Below are positions 1-8,932 of a stretch of DNA of 64,000 nucleotides, piece by piece. Position numbers and translations under genes: made by a program. The notes below the pieces were generated by a model. The model was not told the DNA's origin. It did no database searches and saw only the letters and a program-made list of their open reading frames with translations. Source of the DNA: DASUCS01 sp041166385 (GTDB taxonomy: Bacteria > Actinomycetota > Acidimicrobiia > Acidimicrobiales > JACDCH01); assembly GCA_041166385.1 (NCBI GenBank), contig JBEEFW010000159.1, forward strand, positions 9,142-73,141, given 5' to 3'. Each line of letters starts with the position of its first letter. Position 1 is the first letter of the stretch.

Positions 1-793
1 AGTACTGCACGTAGCCGACGATCGCTTGGCCGGCGATCACCGCGAGCAGCACTCGGGCGCCCCGATGCACGTTCGGTGGCGCGCCGTCGCGCGCGAGCAG
101 CCAGATCGTGATCAGCACAGCGGCGATGAACACCATGACGAGGATGCCGTGGAGCCGCGCCACCTCGGTGATGGAGAAGTCGAGGCGGCGGACGTCTTCG
201 TCGCCGCCGTGCGGACCGGTGCCCGTGACGACGGTTCCCGCGGCGAGCACGATGGCCGCGATCGCGATCAGGCCGCGGCCCATCCACGTGACCGTTGTGC
301 TGACGACAGGGCGGGGGTGGTTGTCGTCGGGCTGGCCCGCCCGGTGATGCAGCACGACGGCATCGGCGACCAGCAGCATCGACACGAGGAAGTGCGCCAT
401 CACCCACGGCGGCGACAGCCCATAGATGACGACGAGCCCGCCGAGCACGATCTGGGCGAGCACGCCGGCGACGAGGCCGAGAGACAGCCAGGTGAGGTCC
501 CGCCGGCGGGGCGTGCGGACGAGGGAGCCGAGCACGGCCAGCATCACGAGGATCGACACGAGCCCCGTGAAGGTCCGGTTCACGAACTCGACGGCGCCGT
601 GGTAGCCGGTGTTGCCGTGGGGGGAGAGGTGGCCGGCGTCGCAGTTCGGCCATTCGGGACAACCGAGACCTGATCCGGTGAGGCGCACCGCCGCCCCTGT
701 CACCACGATCACCCCGAGCGCGACCAGCGCGAGGAACGTCACCCGCCGGTACGCGCTCGGCGAAAGCGAGACCCTCGTCGAAATCCCACTCAC
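1..793 (-). CDS. ctaA: heme A synthase, COX15/CtaA family (3' end cut by window edge)
   Basis: Integral membrane enzyme that converts heme O to heme A for the aa3-type oxidase encoded nearby. Reading the minus strand from a GTG at 793 gives 264 open codons running off the left edge; the family is about 300 residues, so only the last 40 or so are missing. The hallmark RLTGSGLGCPEWP follows the first membrane segment (about residues 18-36). The usual ExxHR heme-ligand motif reads EFVNR, a His-to-Asn change that I recall from other actinobacterial CtaA proteins. The visible end (IVGYVQY) fits a late CtaA helix. Divergent from ctaB with a 91-nt gap that must hold both promoters. Family call is secure; the GTG start is a choice. 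Confidence 0.9.
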   Translation of the reverse strand, partial: MSGISTRVSLSPSAYRRVTFLALVALGVIVVTGAAVRLTGSGLGCPEWPNCDAGHLSPHGNTGYHGAVEFVNRTFTGLVSILVMLAVLGSLVRTPRRRDLTWLSLGLVAGVLAQIVLGGLVVIYGLSPPWVMAHFLVSMLLVADAVVLHHRAGQPDDNHPRPVVSTTVTWMGRGLIAIAAIVLAAGTVVTGTGPHGGDEDVRRLDFSITEVARLHGILVMVFIAAVLITIWLLARDGAPPNVHRGARVLLAVIAGQAIVGYVQY

Positions 794-884
794 AACGACA
801 CAGTTTTGTGTAGGTCTGAGTGGGAATTGCCAAAGCGGCTGCGTTGGTGCCCAAGGGGTCCGGCCAAATAGTGTCGGCGGCGGC

Positions 885-1781
885 ATGCATCAGTCGGTCC
901 GGCTTCCTCTCCGTTCGCGCGCCGCGGCCTATGTCGCGCTGACGAAGCCTCGGATCATCGAGTTGCTGCTCGTCACGACGGTGCCCACGATGGTCGTCGC
1001 CGATCGCGGCCTGCCCCACATTGGCCTGATCGTCGCCACCGTCCTCGGCGGCACCATGGCAGCCGGCGGCGCCAACGCCATCAACATGTACGTCGATCGC
1101 GACATCGACAAGGTCATGCACCGCACCCGGCACCGGCCGCTCGTCACGGGGGTCATCGAGCCCCGCAACGCGCTGACCTTCGCGATAGCCCTCGAAATCG
1201 TGGCCTTCCTCTTCCTCTGGGCCACGGTCAACCTGCTGTCGGCCGTGCTGGCCGTGAGCGCCACGCTCTTCTACGTCTTCGTCTACACGCTCTGGCTCAA
1301 GCGCACGTCGTCCCACAACATCGTGATCGGCGGGGCGGCTGGAGCCGTGCCGGTGCTCGTCGGCTGGTCCTCGGTCACGAACCGCCTCGACTGGGCGCCG
1401 ATCGTGCTCTTCGCGGTGATCTTCTACTGGACCCCGCCGCACTTCTGGGCGCTGGCCATCAAGTACCGCGACGACTACGCCGCTGCCGATGTGCCGATGC
1501 TTCCTGCGGTCGCCAGCCTCCGTACGACGGCCTCGCGGATCGTGCTGTACACGGTGGTGCTCTGGGCGCTGACCGTCCTCTTCAGCCCCGTCGCCGGAAT
1601 GGGGAACCTCTATCTCCTGTCGGCGCTGGTGCTCGGCGCGGTCTTCATGGGCCTCGCGCTCCAGCTGCTCCGCGACGCCACGCCGGCCGCGGCCATGCGC
1701 CTCTTCGCCTACTCGATCACCTACATCACGCTGCTGTTCGGCGCCATGGCCGCCGACCAGTTACTGCGCTCTGGGCTGTGA
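885..1781 (+). CDS. ctaB: protoheme IX farnesyltransferase (heme O synthase)
   Basis: UbiA-superfamily membrane prenyltransferase that adds farnesyl to protoheme, the step before CtaA. 298 residues, normal for the family. The Mg-prenyl-diphosphate motif is visible as NMYVDRDID (about residues 65-75) and the second conserved loop as DDYAAADVPMLP. About nine hydrophobic segments. The open frame extends upstream to 609, but that part lies over the ctaA promoter region and is not CtaB-like, so the ATG at 885 (MHQSVRLPL) is chosen. It opens the plus-strand oxidase gene run. Confidence 0.95.
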   Translation: MHQSVRLPLRSRAAAYVALTKPRIIELLLVTTVPTMVVADRGLPHIGLIVATVLGGTMAAGGANAINMYVDRDIDKVMHRTRHRPLVTGVIEPRNALTFAIALEIVAFLFLWATVNLLSAVLAVSATLFYVFVYTLWLKRTSSHNIVIGGAAGAVPVLVGWSSVTNRLDWAPIVLFAVIFYWTPPHFWALAIKYRDDYAAADVPMLPAVASLRTTASRIVLYTVVLWALTVLFSPVAGMGNLYLLSALVLGAVFMGLALQLLRDATPAAAMRLFAYSITYITLLFGAMAADQLLRSGL

Positions 1782-1803
1782 TGAATAGAGTCCCGACCTG
1801 ATC

Positions 1804-3387
1804 ATGGCGATGACCGAGACCCGGCCTGACGCCGAGACCGACACGGCGACCCCTGCACCCGCTCCGAGCGCCGGTCTGCCGCGCCCGACCGGCGGTCTCG
1901 CGGGGCTGCTCGGCACCGGACGGCATCGCTCGATCGGCCGCCTCTGGGTCGGCACATCGCTCGTGTTCATGGTCGTCAGCGGCGGGGTCGGCGCAGCTCT
2001 CGGCGCCGAGCGCCTCAAGCCCGAGACGTACAACGTCCTGGAGAAGAACAACTTCGCCCAGGCCCTGTCGCTGCACGGCGTCGCCGGCGTCTTCCTCTTT
2101 GCGCTCCCCATCCTGATCGGGCTGGGGACGATCGTCGTGCCGCGCCAGATCGGGTCGCACACGATCGCCTTTCCCCGCGCCGCCGCCGCCGCGTACTGGA
2201 CGTACCTGATCGGCGGCACGGTTGTCGTCATCAGCTATCTGATCAACGGCGGACCGTTCGGCGGCAATCAGGATGGTGTCGACCTCTTCCTCGCCTCGCT
2301 CGCGATGGTGGTCGTCGCGCTCGTGCTCGGCTCCATCTGCATCGCCACCACCGTGCTCGCACTCCGTGCGCCCGGCCTGACGTTGGCCCGCGTCCCGATG
2401 TTCGCCTGGTCGATGCTCGTGGCCACCACGATCTGGATCGCCAGCCTGGGCGTGCTGTTCGGTCTGCTCGTGCTGCTCTACGTCGACCACCGCTACCAGC
2501 TGTTCGTCTTCGGCGCCAACGATCAGATCGCCGCGTGGTTGCGGTGGACACTCACCCAACCGCAGGTCTACGCGTTTGCCATCCCCGTGCTCGGGTTCGT
2601 CGGCGACGTGGTGCCGGTGTTCGCTCGCACCCGCGCCCGGATGCGCGGCGTGCAGCTCGGTGCGATCGGCGCGTTCGCCGCCTTGTCGTTCGGCGCATGG
2701 ACGTTCCTCACGGTGCAGCACCCCGAGCTCACCCGCCAAGCCCTCTACGTCGGGCTCGGCTTCGCCGTGCTGCTCCCGCTGCTCGCGTTCACCGCCGCGG
2801 TCGCCGAGACGTTGCGCGCCGGCCGCATCAGACTCGCGAGCCCGCTGCTCTTCGCGATCTCCGCGCTGCTCATGCTGCTCGTCGGCGCAGCCGTCGGTGC
2901 CGCTCGCGTCGTCGACGGACTGCACCTCGTCGGCACGACTGCGGACTCGTCGGTGATCCACTACGTGCTCGGCGCCACCACCATCGCGGCCGTCGGCGCC
3001 ATCCACTACTGGTGGCCCCACGTGCTCACCCGGCCGTTGAACGAAGGCACCGCCCGAGTCACCGCACTCGTGCTGTTGCTCGGGGTGATCCTGCTCTCGC
3101 TGCCCGATGTCGTCAGCGGCATCCTCGACGAGCCGGCGGGATCGCTCTACACGAACGTGCGCGACGGCGTCCCGGCGCTCAACGCGGTGTCGTTCGCCGG
3201 TGGGCTGCTCGTGCTGCTGGCGGTGGCATTGTTCGTGTTCAACCTCGCCGTGTCGATGGCCCGCGCCCCCGAGGGCGACGTCGTCGACCCGTGGGACGGC
3301 CACACTCTCGAGTGGGTCGCCGATGCCGCCACGGTCACCGTCAACTCTCCGTCACCGTTGTTCGACTCCAGAGAAGGAGACGCGTAA
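1804..3387 (+). CDS. heme-copper oxidase subunit I paralogue lacking the binuclear-site ligands
   Basis: 527-residue, about 12-helix membrane protein clearly related to cytochrome oxidase subunit I (AFPR loop, VYAFAIPVLG, HYWWP). Compared by eye with the true CtaD at 5973, the two low-spin heme ligands are kept (H91 in SLHGVAG, H386 in VIHYVLG), but the CuB and heme a3 ligands are gone: GHPEVY reads TQPQVY (H to Q252, E to Q254), WAHHMF reads WTFLTV (HH to F301-L302), and HFH keeps only its second His. The proton-channel Asp in VGARDVAFPR is also lost (GSHTIAFPR). It should therefore bind one heme and not reduce oxygen. Followed 3 nt later by a subunit III-like gene. Role unknown; possibly an electron-transfer or assembly partner of the caa3 enzyme. 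Confidence 0.85.
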   Translation: MAMTETRPDAETDTATPAPAPSAGLPRPTGGLAGLLGTGRHRSIGRLWVGTSLVFMVVSGGVGAALGAERLKPETYNVLEKNNFAQALSLHGVAGVFLFALPILIGLGTIVVPRQIGSHTIAFPRAAAAAYWTYLIGGTVVVISYLINGGPFGGNQDGVDLFLASLAMVVVALVLGSICIATTVLALRAPGLTLARVPMFAWSMLVATTIWIASLGVLFGLLVLLYVDHRYQLFVFGANDQIAAWLRWTLTQPQVYAFAIPVLGFVGDVVPVFARTRARMRGVQLGAIGAFAALSFGAWTFLTVQHPELTRQALYVGLGFAVLLPLLAFTAAVAETLRAGRIRLASPLLFAISALLMLLVGAAVGAARVVDGLHLVGTTADSSVIHYVLGATTIAAVGAIHYWWPHVLTRPLNEGTARVTALVLLLGVILLSLPDVVSGILDEPAGSLYTNVRDGVPALNAVSFAGGLLVLLAVALFVFNLAVSMARAPEGDVVDPWDGHTLEWVADAATVTVNSPSPLFDSREGDA

Positions 3388-3390
3388 GCG

Positions 3391-4002
3391 ATGGCCGTCG
3401 CCTTCGTCGACGACACCATCGGCGCCCCGGCACTCGCGCCGCCGGCGCGCCCGCGTGTGCTGCTGATCGGCACCGCCTTCGCGTGCGCCGGCATCGCCAT
3501 GGCATTCGCCGGGCTGCTCGGCCTGTACGCCGAGGAGCGGGCGGTGGTTGTTCGCGACGGCGGCACGTGGCTGCCGAAGGATGTCGTCATCGACCTCACG
3601 CCGTTCAACGTTGCGCTCATGGGTCTGGTCATCTCGCTCGTCGTGCTGCACTGGGCCGTCTACGCCATCACGAACAACGACCGGCCCCGGGCCTACCTCG
3701 CCCTCGGCCTCGCGGCGCTCCTCGGCGCGTCGTACATCAACAGCGTCGCCTTCAGCTACACGCAGATGGGTTTCACCGTGCACGACCCGAGCGGGGTCGG
3801 GGTGTTGGTGTATGCCATCACCGGCATGCACCTCGCGATGGCGGGAGCCGGCGTGGTCTTCATCGCGCTCATGGCGTTCCGCACACTCGGCGGTCAGTAC
3901 TCCGGTCGGGACCGCGAGGGCGTCGTCGCTGCGCTGCTCTATTGGTACGTCACCGTTGCGATCTACGCGGTGATCTGGTTCACGATCTTCGTGACCAAAT
4001 GA
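3391..4002 (+). CDS. cytochrome c oxidase subunit III-like membrane protein
   Basis: 203 residues with five probable membrane helices, similar in size and layout to the genuine CtaE at 7969 but divergent: the CtaE signature TGFHGVHV is represented only by ITGMHLAMAGAG. The ATG is preceded by GAAGGAGA, a strong ribosome binding site at the end of the subunit I paralogue. It overlaps the next gene by 4 nt. Most likely the structural partner of the ligand-poor subunit I paralogue, so that the two form a second, non-canonical oxidase-like complex. Subunit III-like by weak similarity and context; function not known. Confidence 0.7.
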   Translation: MAVAFVDDTIGAPALAPPARPRVLLIGTAFACAGIAMAFAGLLGLYAEERAVVVRDGGTWLPKDVVIDLTPFNVALMGLVISLVVLHWAVYAITNNDRPRAYLALGLAALLGASYINSVAFSYTQMGFTVHDPSGVGVLVYAITGMHLAMAGAGVVFIALMAFRTLGGQYSGRDREGVVAALLYWYVTVAIYAVIWFTIFVTK

Positions 4003-4850
4003 TCACCACCGGCGCCAAGTTCTATTTCGGTCTGGCCGCGCTGGCCGTCGCGGGAGCGGTCGTCTACAGCTGGGGCAGTCACGGCGGCTTCACCGGCGGT
4101 ATCACGTTCGGCTTCTACGGCGGCATGGGCGAGCATGCCGGCTACGTCGTGCTGCTCTCCGCCGCGTTGGTCGCGCTGTTCGTCGGGGGCGCCGTGATCG
4201 CGTTCCGCGACGCGGACCCCGAGGCGCAGCAAGCCGTCGGTGGCGTCGACCACCTCCCCGAGACCCACGCGCCCCGCGACGCCAGCTACTGGCCGGTCAT
4301 CGGCGCGGTCGCGGCGGCCTGCACGGTGCTCGGCCTCGTCACCAGCAACCTGCTGTTCCTGTTCGGCGTCATCCTCGGCATCGTGGTGCTGCTCGAGTGG
4401 ATGGTGGCGGCGTGGTCCGAGCGGGCCACAGGCGACCCCGAGGTGAACCGCCGCATCCGCAACCGCGTCATGAACCCGATCGAGATCCCGCTCTTCGGTG
4501 CGATCGGCGTGGCGGTGCTCGTGCTGTGCGTGTCGCGCGTGCTGTTGGCCGTGAGCGAAACCGGCGCGGCCATCATCGCCGTCGTGGTGGCAGTCCTGAT
4601 CCTCGCGTCGGCCAGCATCTACGCCACAGCGCCGAAGGCGGGACGAACGATCGTGGCCGCAGTGTGCGTACTCGGCGTGCTCGGAGTGCTCGCCGGCGGG
4701 ATCATCGGGGCAGCCGAGGGCTCCCGCAACTTCGAGGCGCACGAAGGCGAGCAGCACACGACTCCGCCCGATCGCCGGCAGCCGGCGACTCCGACGACGG
4801 AGGAAGCTCCCGCGGCGTCCGAGACTCCCACGACGGCGGAGGCCAACTGA
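3999..4850 (+). CDS. multi-spanning membrane protein of the oxidase-like module
   Basis: 283 residues, starting at an ATGA overlap with the subunit III-like gene. Two N-terminal helices, a charged loop (about residues 70-95, HLPETHAPRDASYWP), then four or five further helices. The C-terminal 45 residues form a Glu/His/Thr/Pro-rich tail (TTPPDRRQPATPTTEEAP) that would sit outside the membrane. The segment DASYWPVIGAVAAACTVLG resembles the SYWPIVIAASLPIIGYG stretch near the C-terminus of the true CtaD, suggesting a relation to the subunit IV-type appendage of actinobacterial oxidases. Its stop overlaps the ctaC start. I do not recognise a named family. Confidence 0.6.
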   Translation: MITTGAKFYFGLAALAVAGAVVYSWGSHGGFTGGITFGFYGGMGEHAGYVVLLSAALVALFVGGAVIAFRDADPEAQQAVGGVDHLPETHAPRDASYWPVIGAVAAACTVLGLVTSNLLFLFGVILGIVVLLEWMVAAWSERATGDPEVNRRIRNRVMNPIEIPLFGAIGVAVLVLCVSRVLLAVSETGAAIIAVVVAVLILASASIYATAPKAGRTIVAAVCVLGVLGVLAGGIIGAAEGSRNFEAHEGEQHTTPPDRRQPATPTTEEAPAASETPTTAEAN

Positions 4851-5962
4851 TGCGCTGGGTCCGTCGACTCGTTCTGATCCCGGGGCTGTTCGCGCTGTCA
4901 TCGTGTTCGGGGAAGCAGGACATCTTCTCGCCGAAGGGTCCCGTCGCCGAGAAGATCAACACCCTCCAGGTCCCCGTCTTCTTGGCCGCCGGCGTCGTCG
5001 GCGTGATCGTCGCCGTGATGCTCGCCTACGTGATCGTCACCGGGATCCGGCGGGCGAAGAGTGACGACGACCTCGAGCCCGAGCAGATCCACGGCAACAC
5101 GAAGCTCGAGCTCACGTGGACGATCGTCCCGTTCCTGATCCTCGTCGCGGTGGCGTTCCCCACGGTCACCACGATCCTCAACATCAGCCACCGGCCAGCC
5201 AACGCGATGAAAATCGACGTCTACGGGCAGCAGTGGTGGTGGTCCTACGAGTACGACCTCAATGCCGACGGCACGCCCGAGATCGTCACGGCCAACGAGC
5301 TCGTGATCCCGGCCGGCAAGCCGATCGAACTGCTCGTCCACTCCCGCGACGTGATCCACAGCTTCTGGATCCCGGCGCTCGCAGGTACGCGTGACGCGGT
5401 GCCGGGACGCACGCAGATCCTCGAGCTCGAAGCCGACGCGCCGGGCGTGTTCGAAGGTCAATGCAAGGAGTACTGCGGGCTCTCCCACGCCAACATGCGC
5501 GCTCGCGCGGTCGCGCTGTCGCAGGCCGACTTCGACCAGTGGCTGGAGGATCAGCAGAAGGACGCGCCGACACCCGCGGCCGGCACCGATGCGGCCGCCG
5601 GTCTCGAGTCGTTCAAGGCGAAGTGCGCGAGCTGTCACCAGATCGACGGGATCAACGAGATCGAGGGCAAAGCGGCCCTCATCGCGAAGCACGCCCCCAA
5701 CCTCACGCACTTGATGAGCCGCGAGGTGTTCGCCAGCGGTTCATTCCCGCTCTGGGTGGTCAACACGCAGGGACAACTCGTGTTCAACCGCAACCAACTC
5801 GAGACCTGGCTGCGCGATCCACCCGGACAGCTGCCGATGGCGCCCACCGAAGCGCGCGGCATGCCCAACCTCAAACTCGGAGATGCTGAGATCGACCAGT
5901 TGATCGCCTACCTCCAGACCCTGGGCCCCTACCCGGCCGGCGCCGTCGCGCCAGGCTCGTGA
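4850..5962 (+). CDS. ctaC: cytochrome c oxidase subunit II with fused cytochrome c domain (caa3 type)
   Basis: Accepts electrons and passes them to CuA, then to subunit I. 370 residues. The N-terminus is a lipoprotein signal (RRLVLIPGLFALSSC), so a lipid anchor after processing at the Cys is likely. Two helices follow (about 40-62 and 85-105). The CuA site is complete: H in SRDVIHSFW and QCKEYCGLSHANM (Cys, Glu, Cys, His, Met). A class I cytochrome c domain is fused at the C-terminus with CASCH (about residue 260) and a distal Met in QLPMAPTEARGMP. Such a fusion defines caa3 oxidases. The ATG at 4850 overlaps the upstream TGA; the longer open frame from 4397 is rejected because it runs over that gene. 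Confidence 0.95.
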   Translation: MRWVRRLVLIPGLFALSSCSGKQDIFSPKGPVAEKINTLQVPVFLAAGVVGVIVAVMLAYVIVTGIRRAKSDDDLEPEQIHGNTKLELTWTIVPFLILVAVAFPTVTTILNISHRPANAMKIDVYGQQWWWSYEYDLNADGTPEIVTANELVIPAGKPIELLVHSRDVIHSFWIPALAGTRDAVPGRTQILELEADAPGVFEGQCKEYCGLSHANMRARAVALSQADFDQWLEDQQKDAPTPAAGTDAAAGLESFKAKCASCHQIDGINEIEGKAALIAKHAPNLTHLMSREVFASGSFPLWVVNTQGQLVFNRNQLETWLRDPPGQLPMAPTEARGMPNLKLGDAEIDQLIAYLQTLGPYPAGAVAPGS

Positions 5963-5972
5963 GGAACTGACC

Positions 5973-7976
5973 ATGGCCATCGTCGAAGCTCCAGAGTCCG
6001 GCCCTCTCGCCCTTCCGTCGGGCGGCACCGTGGCGCCCCACCAGGCGCTCGGCGTGTTCTCGCGCCCCGGGCAGTCGAAGGGTTGGCGCAGCTGGATCAC
6101 GTCGGTCGACCACAAGCGCGTCGGCGTGCTCTACGGCGGCTCGGCACTGCTGTTCTTCGTCATCGGCGGTGTCGAAGCGCTGCTGATCCGGCTGCAGCTC
6201 GTGCATCCGAACGGCACCGTGCTCAACGCCGCGCAGTACAACCAGGTGTTCACGATGCACGGCATCACGATGATCTTCCTCGTGGTGATGCCGCTTGGTG
6301 CGGCGTTCATGAACTACCTGATGCCGTTGCAGGTGGGCGCGCGCGACGTTGCGTTCCCGCGGCTCAACGCGTTCAGCTTCTGGTGCTTCCTCTTCGGCGG
6401 CTTGTTCCTCAACTCGTCGTGGTTCCTCGGCGGCGCGGCCGACGGCGGCTGGTTCGGCTACGCGCCGAACACGAACCCGATCTTCTCGCCGAGCCACGGC
6501 ATGGACTTCTACGCGCTCGGCCTGCTGATCACCGGTATCGCGTCGACCGTCGGTGCCATCAACCTGATCGTCACGGTCATCAACCTGCGCGCGCCCGGCA
6601 TGACGCTGTTCAAGATGCCGGTGTTCACGTGGATGGGTTTCGTCACGCAGCTACTGATCGTGTTCGCCATGCCGGTGATCACGGTGGCGCTGTTCCTGTT
6701 GATGTTCGACCGCAACTTCGGGTCGAACTTCTTCAATGTGAACGCCGGTGCCGACCCGTTGCTGTGGCAGCACCTCTTCTGGATCTTCGGTCACCCCGAG
6801 GTGTACATCCTGATCTTGCCCGCCTTCGGGATCATCTCCGAGATCATCCCGGTGTTCTCGCGCAAGCCGATCTTCGGCTACCCGTTCATGGTCGTGTCCG
6901 GTATCGCCATCGGCTTCATGGGCTGGGGCGTGTGGGCCCACCACATGTTCGCCTCCGGCGTCGGCCCGCTGTCGGTGGCCGCCTTCTCGGTGTCGACGAT
7001 GTTCATCGCCGTTCCGACCGGCGTGAAGATCCTCAACTGGGTCGCCACGATGTACGGCGGCCGTCTGCACTTCACGACCGCGATGAAGTTCGCGGTCGGT
7101 CTGGTCGCGATGTTCACGATCGGCGGCCTGTCGGGCGTGACCCACGCGGTGTCGCCGTCCGACCTGCAGCAGACCGACACGTACTACATCGTCGCCCACT
7201 TCCATTACGTCATCTTCGGCGGCGCGTTGCTCGGATTCTTCGGCGGCTTGTACTACTGGTGGCCGAAAGCGTTCGGCTACACGCTGTCCGAGTCGCTCGG
7301 TAGCTGGCACTTCTGGCTGGTGCTCATCGGCATGAACCTCACGTTCGGACCGATGCACATCGTCGGGCTCCAGGGTCAGCCCCGCCGCACGTATACGTAT
7401 CCCGAGGGCTACGGCTGGGACTTCTGGAACCTGCTCGAGACGATCGGCGCGTTCGTCATCGCAGTGTCGGTCCTGATCCTCTTCTACAACATCTTCCACA
7501 GCCGGTCGAAGGCCAAGCGCGAGCACCTCGTGGTGGGCGACGACCCGTGGGACGCGCGCTCGCTCGAGTGGATGGTCCCGAACCCCACGCCCGCGCACAA
7601 CTTCGACGACGTGCCGATCGTGACCCATCTCGACGAGTTCTGGCATCGCAAGTACGGCGAGGACGAGAGCGGCCGGCCGGTGCGCATCGCCGCGACGGCC
7701 GACGTGATGCAGAAGGGCGACCCGACGGGCGTGCACCTGCCGTCGCCGTCGTACTGGCCGATCGTGATCGCGGCGTCGCTGCCGATCATCGGCTACGGCA
7801 TCATCTTCAACCTCGGCTTGGCTGCCCTCGGCGGGTTCGTGCTGTTCCTCGGCATCTACGGCCTCGGCCTCGAGCCGGCGACCGACCCCGACGCGGCGCA
7901 CGACCATGACGACGACGGGCACGAGCCGCACGACCCCGAACCGGCGGAGGAGGAGGAGGTGGCGGCCAGTGAGTGA
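5973..7976 (+). CDS. ctaD: cytochrome c oxidase subunit I
   Basis: Catalytic subunit of the aa3-type oxidase. All metal ligands are present: low-spin heme H96 (TMHGITMIF) and H411, heme a3 H409 (AHFHYVIFGG), CuB H274, H323 and H324 (FGHPEVYI, WAHHMF), the cross-linked Tyr278, the K-channel Lys in TGVKILNW and the D-channel Asp in GARDVAFPR. At 667 residues it is longer than a bare subunit I: the C-terminal 110 residues carry one or two more helices (SYWPIVIAASLPIIG) and an acidic His/Asp/Glu tail. The ATG at 5973 has GAGGAA eight bases before it. The stop overlaps the ctaE start. Confidence 0.97.
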   Translation: MAIVEAPESGPLALPSGGTVAPHQALGVFSRPGQSKGWRSWITSVDHKRVGVLYGGSALLFFVIGGVEALLIRLQLVHPNGTVLNAAQYNQVFTMHGITMIFLVVMPLGAAFMNYLMPLQVGARDVAFPRLNAFSFWCFLFGGLFLNSSWFLGGAADGGWFGYAPNTNPIFSPSHGMDFYALGLLITGIASTVGAINLIVTVINLRAPGMTLFKMPVFTWMGFVTQLLIVFAMPVITVALFLLMFDRNFGSNFFNVNAGADPLLWQHLFWIFGHPEVYILILPAFGIISEIIPVFSRKPIFGYPFMVVSGIAIGFMGWGVWAHHMFASGVGPLSVAAFSVSTMFIAVPTGVKILNWVATMYGGRLHFTTAMKFAVGLVAMFTIGGLSGVTHAVSPSDLQQTDTYYIVAHFHYVIFGGALLGFFGGLYYWWPKAFGYTLSESLGSWHFWLVLIGMNLTFGPMHIVGLQGQPRRTYTYPEGYGWDFWNLLETIGAFVIAVSVLILFYNIFHSRSKAKREHLVVGDDPWDARSLEWMVPNPTPAHNFDDVPIVTHLDEFWHRKYGEDESGRPVRIAATADVMQKGDPTGVHLPSPSYWPIVIAASLPIIGYGIIFNLGLAALGGFVLFLGIYGLGLEPATDPDAAHDHDDDGHEPHDPEPAEEEEVAASE

Positions 7977-8577
7977 CGTTGCGATCCATCACGACCCCAA
8001 GCCGGGGGAGCACGGCTGGACGCAGACGGGCGTCTCCAACGAGAAGCTCGGCATGTGGGTGTTCCTCGGATCCGAGTGCCTGCTGTTCGGCGGGCTCATC
8101 TCGACCTACATGCTCTACAAGAACACTGCGCTGGCCGGCCCGCGGCCTCACGACCTGTACGACATCCCGTTCACGTCGGTGTCGTCGTTCGTGCTGCTGA
8201 TGAGCTCGATGACGATGGTGCTAGCGCTGTCCGCCATCCAGCGCGGGGACCACGAACGCCTACGAATCTGGCTCGCCACCACGGCCCTGCTCGGCGCCAT
8301 CTTCATCTCCGGTCAGGTGTACGAGTTCACCGGGTTCGTGAAGCACGGCATGGGCTACACGACCAACACGGCCGGGTCGGCGTTCTACACGCTCACCGGA
8401 TTCCATGGCGTCCACGTGAGCCTCGGCATCGTGATGCTGATGTCGCTGTTCATGATGTCGTTGCGAGGACGGCTGCCGCAGGCCCGGTCCGAGGTGGTCG
8501 AGATCGTCGGGCTGTACTGGCACTTCGTCGACGTGGTGTGGATCCTGATCTTCACCGTGGTGTATCTGATCCCATGA
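7969..8577 (+). CDS. ctaE: cytochrome c oxidase subunit III
   Basis: 202-residue, five-helix subunit with LGMWVFLGSECLLFGG and the conserved LTGFHGVHVSLG. It stabilises subunit I and its proton uptake. The GTG at 7969 is chosen because it sits just after an unusually strong purine run (GGAGGAGGAGGAGG) and gives a normal N-terminus (SDVAIHHDPK); the open frame to 7906 only adds an arginine-rich stretch read out of frame from the ctaD tail. Overlaps ctaD by 8 nt and the next gene by 4 nt, indicating one transcript. Confidence 0.95.
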   Translation: MSDVAIHHDPKPGEHGWTQTGVSNEKLGMWVFLGSECLLFGGLISTYMLYKNTALAGPRPHDLYDIPFTSVSSFVLLMSSMTMVLALSAIQRGDHERLRIWLATTALLGAIFISGQVYEFTGFVKHGMGYTTNTAGSAFYTLTGFHGVHVSLGIVMLMSLFMMSLRGRLPQARSEVVEIVGLYWHFVDVVWILIFTVVYLIP

Positions 8578-8927
8578 CCGCCACCGAGCACGCCGAGGTC
8601 GCCGAGTCCGCGGGGCACGTGGATCACGCCGAGCATTCGCACGCCCACCCGAGCGACGCGCAGTACATCCTGATCGCCGCCATCCTCGCGGCCATCACGG
8701 CGCTCGAGGTGGCGACGTACTACCTCGAATTCTTCAAGACGAACTTCGTCGCGCTGCTCATCGCGCTCATCCCGATGATGATCGTGAAGTTTGGGATCGT
8801 CGCCGCCTTCTTCATGCATCTGAAGTTCGACAACAAGCTGTTCCGTCGGATCTTCATCACCGGCATCCTCCTCGCCACGTTCGTCTACATGATCGTGCTG
8901 TTCTCGTTCCACGTCTTCAGTCACTGA
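8574..8927 (+). CDS. ctaF: cytochrome c oxidase subunit IV family protein
   Basis: 117-residue small oxidase subunit with a His/Glu-rich cytosolic head (about residues 1-27), then three membrane helices with the family-typical MMIVKFGIVAAFFMHLKFD and FVYMIVLF. Starts at an ATGA overlap with ctaE, so it is translated with it. It completes the four-subunit caa3 set I-IV. The symbol is given by analogy with other actinobacterial or Bacillus oxidase operons; the sequence is closer to the prokaryotic COX4 (DUF-type) family than to the actinobacterial CtaF of cytochrome bcc-aa3. Confidence 0.85.
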   Translation: MTATEHAEVAESAGHVDHAEHSHAHPSDAQYILIAAILAAITALEVATYYLEFFKTNFVALLIALIPMMIVKFGIVAAFFMHLKFDNKLFRRIFITGILLATFVYMIVLFSFHVFSH

Positions 8928-8932
8928 ATGAC

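Noticed and set aside
1726..3303. 525-codon open frame antisense to the oxidase subunit I paralogue
   Set aside because: His/Asp/Arg/Gln-rich composition typical of reverse-frame translation of G+C-rich membrane protein genes; no domain, no ribosome binding site.
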